Assembly (NCBI GenBank): GCA_030640905.1
Contig: DAOWIM010000199.1
Location: 1-9,353 of the forward strand
DNA: 9,353 bases
Origin: a bacterium
GTDB lineage: Bacteria > Zixibacteria > MSB-5A5 > GN15 > FEB-12
Direction of reading: 5' to 3'
Position numbers and translations under genes: made by a program. The notes under the pieces were generated by a model. It was not told the origin of the DNA, did not search any database, and saw only the letters and a list, made by a program, of their open reading frames with translations. Shown here piece after piece: positions 1 through 6,407 of this stretch (position 1 is its first letter; each line of letters opens with the position of its first letter).

Positions 1-2
1 AA

Positions 3-1724
3 TACAATGCTATCCTGGACAACGTTGTTGCCGAGTACCGGGTAGCTCTTCGTTCGTTGGGACAACTGGTGGGTGAAACCGGGCCGTCTGTGCTCATTGA
101 GAGATTCGGTGAACTGGAAGAGAAACTGGGTCGAGACTCCCTTCTTGTCTACAAGCAGGAAAGATCACCGATCACCTATGATCTGCCGGTGGTGATCAAT
201 GAGCGCGTGAAAAGCTCAATCATCTATTTCCAGACCGTTGCCAAGGAGAGTTTCACCCGGTATCTCCAGCGTTCCAAAAGATATGAGCGTTTGTTCAAGG
301 AGGTATTGACGGAATATGGGTTGCCTCACGACCTGATCTACCTTTCGCTTGTGGAGTCGGGTTTCAATCCGGGCGCTTATTCATGGGCGCGGGCGATGGG
401 GCTCTGGCAGTTTATTTCATCAACCGGTCGCATGTATGGTCTTCACCGAAACTGGTGGATTGATGAGAGGAAAGACCCGGTAAAATCCACCCACGCTGCC
501 GCTCGTTTTCTGAAAGACTTGTACAAGGATTTCGGGAACTGGGAACTGGCAATGGCGGCCTACAATGGCGGGCCTAACCGAGTCAAACGCACGATCAAGA
601 AACAGAAAACAATTGATTTCTGGAAAATGCGGCTTAAGCGACAGACGATGGATTACGTTCCCCTCATCATGGCTTCTGCTGTTATCGCCAAGAATCAGCA
701 GAAGTACGGGTTCAATGTGACCGAGTTTGAGCCGGAAATCGTCTGGGATGAGGTCGAGATTGATCGTTGTCTGGAGCTCTCGGTTGTGGCCAAGGCGATT
801 GGCTGTTCCACTAAGGAACTGAAAGAACTCAACCCGGAATTACTTCGCAAGTACACGCCACCCAACATGAAAAAGTATTCCCTTAAGGTTCCTGTTGGGA
901 AGGTGGCCAAATTCCAGCAAGTCTATGCCGACCTCCCGTCGCCGAAAGAGACTTCGTGGGTGCGACACAAAATTCGCACAGGGGAGACGGTCAGTACTAT
1001 AGCCTCGCGCTATGGCGTCTCACAGTATGCTATTCTCGAAGCTAACAGCCTGCGTCGTCGATCAACCATCTACGCCGGCAAGGAGCTCATTGTACCTGTT
1101 CCGCTGGATCGCGCCACTAAATCGTCCAGCAAGAAAAACCGCCAGTACTCTGCCAGCAAGTCGGTTTACAAAGTCCGACCCGGAGATACGTTGTGGGACA
1201 TCGCTCGCGCTTTTGGTACGACGATTGATGGCCTGAGGCGGCTGAACTACATCGGCAGAGGCTCTCGAATTTATGTCGGGCAGAAGCTCAAGATTCCGTC
1301 ATCGGCCAAGTATCTGGCCAGCAAGAGCAGTTCGGGCCCCGGTTTGTATGCCAGTTCCGGTAAGAACAAATCGAAAAGCTCCTCCAAGAGAACCACTATC
1401 GTTTCGTCGTCTTCGGGAAAAACGGATGACTACAAAGTTCGCAGTGGCGACACACTCTGGGATATCGCCCGCAAGTATGGTACCACTACCAGTAAGCTTC
1501 GTCGATTGAACGGCCTCGGACGATCCAGTCGTATCTACCCGGGGCAAGTGCTGAAAATTGCTGGTTCACGTGACTACGTAATGCATAAGGTCAGGAGGGG
1601 GGAATCGCTTTCGCGCATTGCGAACCGGTACCGTACTTCGATCTCGAGAATTCTGTCAACGAATGATTTGGATGATCCCGATATGCTTCAAGTGGGAGAT
1701 GTTCTGAAAATTTACGCAAAGTAG
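3..1724 (+). CDS. mltD: MltD-like membrane-bound lytic murein transglycosylase with four LysM domains (5' partial)
   Basis: The product should cleave the MurNAc-GlcNAc bond of peptidoglycan in the periplasm, forming 1,6-anhydro ends, and bind glycan through its LysM modules. The frame is open to the left edge with no stop, so the start and any signal peptide are outside the window; the TTG at 57 is only an internal leucine codon. Counting the first full codon (base 3) as residue 1, the 573 visible residues contain a goose-type SLT domain with catalytic Glu118 in LVESGF, the GLWQF motif around Gln136, and AYNGG around Tyr187. Four LysM modules follow at about bases 963-1100, 1164-1296, 1431-1560 and 1581-1715, separated by Ser/Lys-rich linkers. 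Modules 2 and 3 share GDTLWDIAR and are much closer to each other than to 1 or 4. The sppA gene starts 13 bases downstream, suggesting one transcript. The family call is secure; the symbol rests on domain order. Confidence 0.93.
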   Translation, partial: YNAILDNVVAEYRVALRSLGQLVGETGPSVLIERFGELEEKLGRDSLLVYKQERSPITYDLPVVINERVKSSIIYFQTVAKESFTRYLQRSKRYERLFKEVLTEYGLPHDLIYLSLVESGFNPGAYSWARAMGLWQFISSTGRMYGLHRNWWIDERKDPVKSTHAAARFLKDLYKDFGNWELAMAAYNGGPNRVKRTIKKQKTIDFWKMRLKRQTMDYVPLIMASAVIAKNQQKYGFNVTEFEPEIVWDEVEIDRCLELSVVAKAIGCSTKELKELNPELLRKYTPPNMKKYSLKVPVGKVAKFQQVYADLPSPKETSWVRHKIRTGETVSTIASRYGVSQYAILEANSLRRRSTIYAGKELIVPVPLDRATKSSSKKNRQYSASKSVYKVRPGDTLWDIARAFGTTIDGLRRLNYIGRGSRIYVGQKLKIPSSAKYLASKSSSGPGLYASSGKNKSKSSSKRTTIVSSSSGKTDDYKVRSGDTLWDIARKYGTTTSKLRRLNGLGRSSRIYPGQVLKIAGSRDYVMHKVRRGESLSRIANRYRTSISRILSTNDLDDPDMLQVGDVLKIYAK

Positions 1725-1737
1725 GTGGAAGCGACTT

Positions 1738-2640
1738 ATGGCCAAGAAAAGAGATGTTGTAATAGCCGTCATCATCATAATGTTCTTCGTCATTGCTATC
1801 GGTATGTTCGGTCTGATGTTTATCGGACTGGCTTCGCAGGATGACGGTCTCGAATTTGGCGGCTTTGGCGACAAAGTAGGTGTGGTAGAGGTCTTCGGTA
1901 TTATTAATGAACCTCTCGGTCGAAAAGTGATTGCGCAAATTGACAAGTGGACCGACAACAACTCGATCAAGGCGGTCGTTATTCACGTCAACTCGCCCGG
2001 CGGCGGGGTGGCTATCTCGCAGGAAATTTATGACGCTATCAGCAGACTCTCCGAAGAGAAACCGGTCGTGACCGGGATGGCATCGGTCGCGGCGTCCGGC
2101 GGTTACTACATTGCCTGTGCTTCCGATCGTATCGTTGCCAACCCCGGTTCGTTGGTCGGATCGATTGGAGTCGTTCTTCAGTTCCACACGTTTGCGGAAC
2201 TGCTTGAAAAGATAGGTATCGGTACTGAGATCGTGAAGTCTGGCGAGATGAAAGATGTCGGTTCGTATACACGATCAATGACCGAGAAAGAAGACTTGAT
2301 GTTGCGCTCGGTCGTTATGGATAGCTACGAGCAATTTGTTGAGGCAATTGCCAAGGGCCGGAATATGGAAAAAGAAGATATCTATCCGCTGGCTGACGGC
2401 TCGATTTTCACCGGACTCCAGGCTTATAATCTGGGCCTTGTTGATACCCTCGGAGGTCTCACCGAGGCAATTGAGATCGCTGCGGAGCTTGCCGGGCTTG
2501 ACGGAGAACCCAATGTGGTACGGCCTTACGAGCGTAAGAAGCTGTCTCCCTTGGATTTACTTGGTGGCTTGTTCGGCTGGGCGGCCTCATCTGTTGGAAG
2601 TGAGTTTGAAGGTCCGCAGCTTATGTATCTGGCGCGGTAG
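1738..2640 (+). CDS. sppA: Signal peptide peptidase SppA, short form
   Basis: A membrane-anchored serine protease of family S49 that degrades signal peptides left in the cytoplasmic membrane after protein export. The 300 residues begin with a short basic stretch and one membrane segment (about residues 7-31, VVIAVIIIMFFVIAIGMFGL), followed by the catalytic domain outside the membrane. Visible motifs are NSPGGG at about 85-90, the nucleophile Ser120 in SVAASGGYY, and the general-base Lys172 in GEMKDVGS. The Ser-to-Lys distance of 52 residues equals that of the Bacillus subtilis enzyme (Ser147/Lys199). The length fits the single-domain form that assembles as an oligomeric dome, not the duplicated E. 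coli form of about 600 residues. The ATG is preceded by AGGTGG at 1723-1728, overlapping the stop of the upstream transglycosylase gene, so the two are probably translated from one message. Protease IV-like activity on other membrane substrates is also possible. Confidence 0.95.
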   Translation: MAKKRDVVIAVIIIMFFVIAIGMFGLMFIGLASQDDGLEFGGFGDKVGVVEVFGIINEPLGRKVIAQIDKWTDNNSIKAVVIHVNSPGGGVAISQEIYDAISRLSEEKPVVTGMASVAASGGYYIACASDRIVANPGSLVGSIGVVLQFHTFAELLEKIGIGTEIVKSGEMKDVGSYTRSMTEKEDLMLRSVVMDSYEQFVEAIAKGRNMEKEDIYPLADGSIFTGLQAYNLGLVDTLGGLTEAIEIAAELAGLDGEPNVVRPYERKKLSPLDLLGGLFGWAASSVGSEFEGPQLMYLAR

Positions 2641-2830
2641 AGGTTAAGGACTGGAGAAAATCTTGGAAATGTTTGCTTTTTTCAGAAATATCCCTTTTCA
2701 ATCTCGGAATTGTTGTGTATCTTCACCCCCGCCAAAGAGTTACCGTCTCCTGTTAGGAGGAGGTTATTCGGCTGTGTATTTGAAAATAAAGGATTATTGA
2801 TATTGATTTTTTTGCTAACGGGAGGACGCT
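2641..2830 (+). promoter_or_regulatory. Leader region of the HU gene with small hairpin and unused Shine-Dalgarno-like run
   Basis: This 190-base gap separates sppA from the HU gene. I see no convincing terminator for sppA. A possible sigma-70-type promoter is TTTTCA (2695-2700), 17 bases, TATCTT (2718-2723), each box matching four of six consensus positions, which is weak. Farther on, CTCCT (2747-2751) can pair with AGGAG (2755-2759) across a GTT loop, covering part of the purine run AGGAGGAGG (2755-2763). An eight-codon frame opens with GTG at 2774, ten bases after that run, and ends with TGA at 2798-2800. The HU gene has its own GGAGG at 2821-2825. Whether the leader regulates HU is not shown. 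Confidence 0.3.
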
Positions 2831-3115
2831 GTGACTAAAGCTGATCTGGTCGAAAAAGTGGCCGAAAAAACTGGCCTAACTCGGACCGATGTTGCCGTGG
2901 TCGTAGACTCGTTCCTTGACACGGTGAAGAAATCCCTCGAGAGTGGACACAACATCGAAATCAGGGGTTTCGGAACGTTCAAGATCAAGCTGCGGAAGGC
3001 ACGCAAGGCCCGCAATCCTCGCACTGGTGAAGTGGTACCGGTTCCAGACAGGAAGGTCCCGGTATTCAAGCCGTCCAATGAATTCAAGAACATGATCACA
3101 AAACTTGCGGTGTGA
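2831..3115 (+). CDS. HU/IHF-family nucleoid DNA-binding protein
   Basis: A small histone-like protein that dimerises, binds the minor groove and bends DNA, compacting the nucleoid and helping recombination, replication and transcription complexes form. The 94 residues match the family end to end: two N-terminal helices (MTKADLVEKVAEKTGLT onward), the IEIRGFGTF core at 42-50 with Phe47 and Phe50, and the beta-ribbon arm with ARNPRTGE, whose Pro63 sits at the position that intercalates between base pairs in HU and IHF. The C terminus carries FKPSNEFK. The start is GTG, set by GGAGG at 2821-2825 with five bases of spacing; the alignment to family N termini agrees. The bS22-like gene follows after 23 bases and may be co-transcribed. 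Sequence alone does not separate HU from IHF-like paralogues, so no symbol is given. Confidence 0.95.
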   Translation: MTKADLVEKVAEKTGLTRTDVAVVVDSFLDTVKKSLESGHNIEIRGFGTFKIKLRKARKARNPRTGEVVPVPDRKVPVFKPSNEFKNMITKLAV

Positions 3116-3138
3116 CGCCGCACTCTTATGGAGGTCTG

Positions 3139-3231
3139 ATGCCAAGCGGAAAGAAACGGAAACGATTAAAAATCAAAACCCACAAACGCAAAAAACGCAG
3201 ACGCGCTGACCGTCATAAGAAGAAAAAGTAA
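3139..3231 (+). CDS. 30-residue AURKAIP1/COX24-domain protein (bS22/mS38-like small ribosomal subunit protein)
   Basis: A 30-codon gene starting with ATG at 3139 and ending with TAA at 3229-3231. The peptide starts MPSGKKRKRLKIKTHKRKKR and ends ADRHKKKK; over half its residues are Lys or Arg. The pattern matches short bacterial members of the AURKAIP1/COX24 family, whose mitochondrial relative is ribosomal protein mS38 and whose mycobacterial counterpart is bS22. These basic peptides thread into rRNA of the small subunit near the decoding region. GGAGG at 3130-3134 lies four bases before the ATG, a slightly short but usable spacing. The gene lies 23 bases after the HU gene with no terminator between, and a hairpin follows 11 bases after its stop, so HU and this gene are probably one transcript. 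The assignment rests on composition and the MPSGKKRKR and HKRKKRRR pieces, so chance is the main alternative, though a strong ribosome binding site argues against it. Confidence 0.8.
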   Translation: MPSGKKRKRLKIKTHKRKKRRRADRHKKKK

Positions 3232-3242
3232 TCGCTTTTGAG

Positions 3243-3287
3243 AGCGGGGAAATCTGTTCTGTTCTCCACGGAACATATTTTCCCGCT
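3243..3287 (+). terminator. Long hairpin, possible terminator or 3' stabiliser after the HU/bS22-like unit
   Basis: Bases 3243-3253 (AGCGGGGAAAT) pair with 3277-3287 (ATTTTCCCGCT) over 11 positions with one G-T wobble. Inside, TGTTCT (3260-3265) pairs with GGAACA (3270-3275) around a CCAC loop. The structure begins 11 bases after the stop of the small ribosomal gene. Only TT followed by CG comes after the stem, so the uridine tract of a classical intrinsic terminator is missing; it may be a weak or factor-assisted terminator or an mRNA-protecting stem. Confidence 0.45.
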
Positions 3288-3432
3288 TTCGTATCTTCGC
3301 AGGGGCTCATCACCTATCTCGAGTATCTCAAGCGGTGGGCTATCGCATGTTATCTCAACGGGTTATGCTGTGTCATGAACGAATGTGACCAAACCTTATT
3401 GGTCGGCACTCTTTTTGCCCTCTTTGGGGGAG

Positions 3433-6282
3433 GTGAAGTACACATATCTCTACATCTTGCTGGCTGCGATTCTGACAATTGGAACGCATTCGGTCGCCGC
3501 AGAGCGAACCGACTTCCGTGTCAATAACGATATAGGAACAACGCAGCAGAACTACCCCAGAGTAGCGGTGTCTGCCGACGGTTCCTTCATTGTTATCTGG
3601 GTTGATTACCGTGGCGCCTCCTCTGATATCTTCGCGCAGAAGTACAACCCCGACGGTTACCCGGTCGGGGAGAATATAAAAATCAATGATGACCTCTCTG
3701 AAGCCTACCAGTTCGAACCGGCTGTTGCTGTTGATCTGATTGGTCGGTACTCGGCTATCTGGAAAGATTATCGCAATAGTCCGTATCCATTGCGCCCCGA
3801 CATATTCCTCCAGCATCTGGACTCTATGGTCGCACCAGTGGGCGTTAACGTCAACATCACAAACGAACAACCCGACTCTTCCAGGAAGACACCGGATATT
3901 GATCTCTACGCTGCCGGTGGAGGGGTGATTGTGTGGACGGATTATCGCAATCGGAACTGGGATATTTATGGGCAGTTAATTGCAGCCGATGGTGCCCCGC
4001 TTGGGGAAAATTTCAAGGTTAACGATGATGTCGGACTGTCTCAGCAACACTGGCCCCGCGTCTCTGTTTCCAACGAGGGTTGGTTTGTAGTCGCATGGTA
4101 TGATAAACGTGGCGGCGACGATGATATCTATTGCCAGCGGTTCGATACACTGGGAAACCATCTGGGTTTGAATGTGCAGGTCAGCGAAGATAGCGCCGGG
4201 ACGCGACAGGCGTTTCCCGATGTGGCAGCCGATGGAGCCGGTCACTTCACCGTTGTCTGGGTGGATTGGCAGAACGGTATCTATCCAGCCAATCCCGATA
4301 TCTACGCTCGCAAATATGACACCTCAATGACTCCCATTACCGGCGAGTATCGTGTCAACACCGACACCCGCGAGACGGCGCAGCGTGAACCGACAATTGC
4401 TGCCGACCGTATGGGCAATGTCTCTATCATCTGGTCGGATTCCGGTTTATCCTCGTGGGATATCATCGGGCAGATGGTCGATGTTGACGGCGTTGTACGC
4501 GAGGCTAATTTCCAGGCCAACTCCCATGCTGATAGCTTGCAGATTCATCCCGATGTTGCGCTTGACGGACGGTATCGGTATATCGTCTGGGGCGACAAAC
4601 GATCCGGGAATTTTGATATTTATGCTTCGATAACCAAATACAATGACCCTACCCTTGTGTTGACGCCATCGTCTGTGAAATTCGAGATGCAAATCGGTAG
4701 TACACCACCTTCCGGTCAGGAAGTGTTGGTTGAGCATGCTGGTTACAATCCGCTTGATTTTCGCATCGAAGGTAATAGGGACTGGCTAAATGTCAGCCCG
4801 GCTACCGGTCGCACGCCGCTGACTGTGAACGTTTCGGTTGATCCCGGTTTACTGGGGATGGGGACGTATTTTGGATCACTCGTTTTCGTTGACCTCAGCC
4901 ACGCCGATTCCTCGACCGTGCTTTCGGTGCGACTTGATGTTACCTCGCCGGTGATGTCTGTGCTGCCCGCCAGCATTGCCTGTACTGGTTTTGCCGGAGT
5001 TGATGAACCTCATCGCTTCGAGATCGCCGTGCTCAACGATGGTATCGGCCAGTTTACATGGACGGTAGCGGAGAGCGCTACCTGGATCGATATTACTGAA
5101 TCGTCCGGTTTGTCGCCGGACACGGTCGATGCTTACCTCAATGCGCAGTATCTGTTGGCGGGATCGTACAATGAGCCAATTATTTTTGAATCAGCCGAAG
5201 CTTTCGGTGCGCCCGATACGGTTTGGGCCGAGTTTGAGGTGGTGGACAATCTTCCGTACCTGCAGGTGATGCCTGACTCGTTTTATATCAGGAGGTCGGT
5301 CGGCATGACCACCGACACGTCTGTTATGGTGACAAATCCCGGAGTCGGTGTTCTGGACTGGTCCGCCACATCTTCGGTGTGGTGGCTGACTCTTAGCAGC
5401 ACTTTTGGCCAGGCGAGCGAGACAGTTGACTTCATTGTTGACCACGACAATCTATCAACTGGCGTTCATATGACATTGATTAACTTCGTTGACAGTGGAT
5501 CATTCAATGTCGCAAAACAGATACCGTATATTCTTGATCTCTACAAATCGTCGTCCGATCTGATTACTCTGGAGCCGGTCAATGTTCAAAGGTCGCAGTC
5601 GGGTGTTATGCCGATCCGCTTGAATCTGACCGGAGAAGCTTCCCGGCTCTATCTTCCTCTGAAATATGATCCCGGTGTGATTGCCGCCGACTCGGTGCAG
5701 TTTTCTTCCGAAATATCTTCCTACGCTACCGGTACATCGGCAATAGACAATATAACCGGTAGACTGATTGTTGAGTTGACCGCCGCATCAACGGTGCCTG
5801 TGGGCGATTACCTGATGGCTGATTTTCATTTTACCGGCAAGGCAACTGACGCTACAACGCTGGTTGACACTGCTCATTTTGATACCTGTTCAGTGTATCT
5901 CCGATCGTCGGCGGGGGAGAAGCTGACGCCGACGGTAGAGCCCGGCCTGGTGACGGTGGGGCAGTCTACCGATGTCGATGACAAACCCTCCGGCGATTTG
6001 CCGAGAAGTTTCAAGCTGTATCCGAACTACCCGAATCCGTTTAACCCCTCGACAACAATCGGATTTGATCTGCCCCGCCGGTCGTACGTGGAACTGGTTG
6101 TATTCAATATCCTCGGGCAGGAGATCAGGCGATTGCGTGAGCAGCCCCTGCCGGCAGGTCACCATCAGGCCGTCTGGAGCGGTGATTATGCCAGCGGACA
6201 GCAGGCTCCCAGCGGAATATACTTCTATCGCCTCCGAACCGGTGATATTTCTCGGGTCGGGAAAATGGTGCTACTTAAGTAG
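3433..6282 (+). CDS. Large secreted protein: seven-bladed propeller, three BACON-like modules, cohesin-like module, T9SS type A sorting domain
   Basis: Exact function unknown; a surface or extracellular protein is expected. From the GTG at 3433 the product is 949 residues. Residues 1-23 form a Sec signal peptide (MKYTYLYILLAAILTIG, likely cut after SVAA). Residues 24 to about 404 hold seven repeats marked by W-D-R/K segments, DIYGQ/DIFAQ-type strands and a closing N-D-D or similar turn. About 406-507, 507-606 and 607-705 are three Ig-like modules with the W-L/I-x-x-x-x-x-G pattern of BACON domains. About 706-841 resembles a cohesin-type beta sandwich (LYLPLKYDPGVIAADSVQF). The end, from about 860, is a FlgD-Ig-like T9SS type A signal with YPNPFNPSTTI, FNILGQEIR, SGIYFYRL and KMVLLK. 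The frame can also start at GTG 3385, 16 codons earlier; I chose 3433 because it gives a textbook signal peptide. Neither start has a well-spaced ribosome binding site: GGGGGAG abuts the 3433 GTG. No protease or glycosidase domain is seen. Confidence 0.9.
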   Translation: MKYTYLYILLAAILTIGTHSVAAERTDFRVNNDIGTTQQNYPRVAVSADGSFIVIWVDYRGASSDIFAQKYNPDGYPVGENIKINDDLSEAYQFEPAVAVDLIGRYSAIWKDYRNSPYPLRPDIFLQHLDSMVAPVGVNVNITNEQPDSSRKTPDIDLYAAGGGVIVWTDYRNRNWDIYGQLIAADGAPLGENFKVNDDVGLSQQHWPRVSVSNEGWFVVAWYDKRGGDDDIYCQRFDTLGNHLGLNVQVSEDSAGTRQAFPDVAADGAGHFTVVWVDWQNGIYPANPDIYARKYDTSMTPITGEYRVNTDTRETAQREPTIAADRMGNVSIIWSDSGLSSWDIIGQMVDVDGVVREANFQANSHADSLQIHPDVALDGRYRYIVWGDKRSGNFDIYASITKYNDPTLVLTPSSVKFEMQIGSTPPSGQEVLVEHAGYNPLDFRIEGNRDWLNVSPATGRTPLTVNVSVDPGLLGMGTYFGSLVFVDLSHADSSTVLSVRLDVTSPVMSVLPASIACTGFAGVDEPHRFEIAVLNDGIGQFTWTVAESATWIDITESSGLSPDTVDAYLNAQYLLAGSYNEPIIFESAEAFGAPDTVWAEFEVVDNLPYLQVMPDSFYIRRSVGMTTDTSVMVTNPGVGVLDWSATSSVWWLTLSSTFGQASETVDFIVDHDNLSTGVHMTLINFVDSGSFNVAKQIPYILDLYKSSSDLITLEPVNVQRSQSGVMPIRLNLTGEASRLYLPLKYDPGVIAADSVQFSSEISSYATGTSAIDNITGRLIVELTAASTVPVGDYLMADFHFTGKATDATTLVDTAHFDTCSVYLRSSAGEKLTPTVEPGLVTVGQSTDVDDKPSGDLPRSFKLYPNYPNPFNPSTTIGFDLPRRSYVELVVFNILGQEIRRLREQPLPAGHHQAVWSGDYASGQQAPSGIYFYRLRTGDISRVGKMVLLK

Positions 6283-6327
6283 AGATGACACAGGGGCTTA
6301 GGGCTGGCATATTTCTCGGTTCAACAA

Positions 6328-6356
6328 TTAACTGAAATGAACTTTTTTAATATAGT
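6328..6356 (+). promoter_or_regulatory. Candidate sigma-70-type promoter for the triple-repeat protein gene
   Basis: TTAACT (6328-6333) and TATAGT (6351-6356) are separated by 17 bases and match the consensus -35 and -10 at four and five of six positions. The -10 box ends 51 bases before the ATG at 6408. The stretch is AT-rich, in contrast to the flanking genes. Candidate phyla may use somewhat different promoters, so this is only suggestive. Confidence 0.35.
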
Positions 6357-6407
6357 CTCGTAAGTAATCTCATAAGCGCTGACTTGGATTTCACAGCGGA
6401 GGAAATT

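Noticed and set aside
1591..2187. Minus-strand open frame of 198 codons opposite the end of mltD and the start of sppA
   Set aside because: It lies antisense to well-supported genes, spans their junction, has no recognisable motif, and mirrors the codon structure of sppA.
3128..3139. ATG GAG GTC TGA mini-frame whose stop overlaps the ATG of the bS22-like gene
   Set aside because: It is three codons, its ATG overlaps the Shine-Dalgarno of the real gene, and nothing suggests it is more than chance.
3315..3362. Four TATCTC/TATCGC copies, including TATCTCAAGCGG and TATCTCAACGGG, upstream of the large secreted protein
   Set aside because: Copies are short, irregularly spaced (9, 17 and 10 bases apart) and not palindromic, so an operator cannot be supported.
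6319..6348. GTTCA / TGAAC inverted repeat followed by six T, as a terminator after the T9SS-protein gene
   Set aside because: The stem is only five pairs with a 14-base AT-rich loop, too weak, and it overlaps the better promoter candidate.
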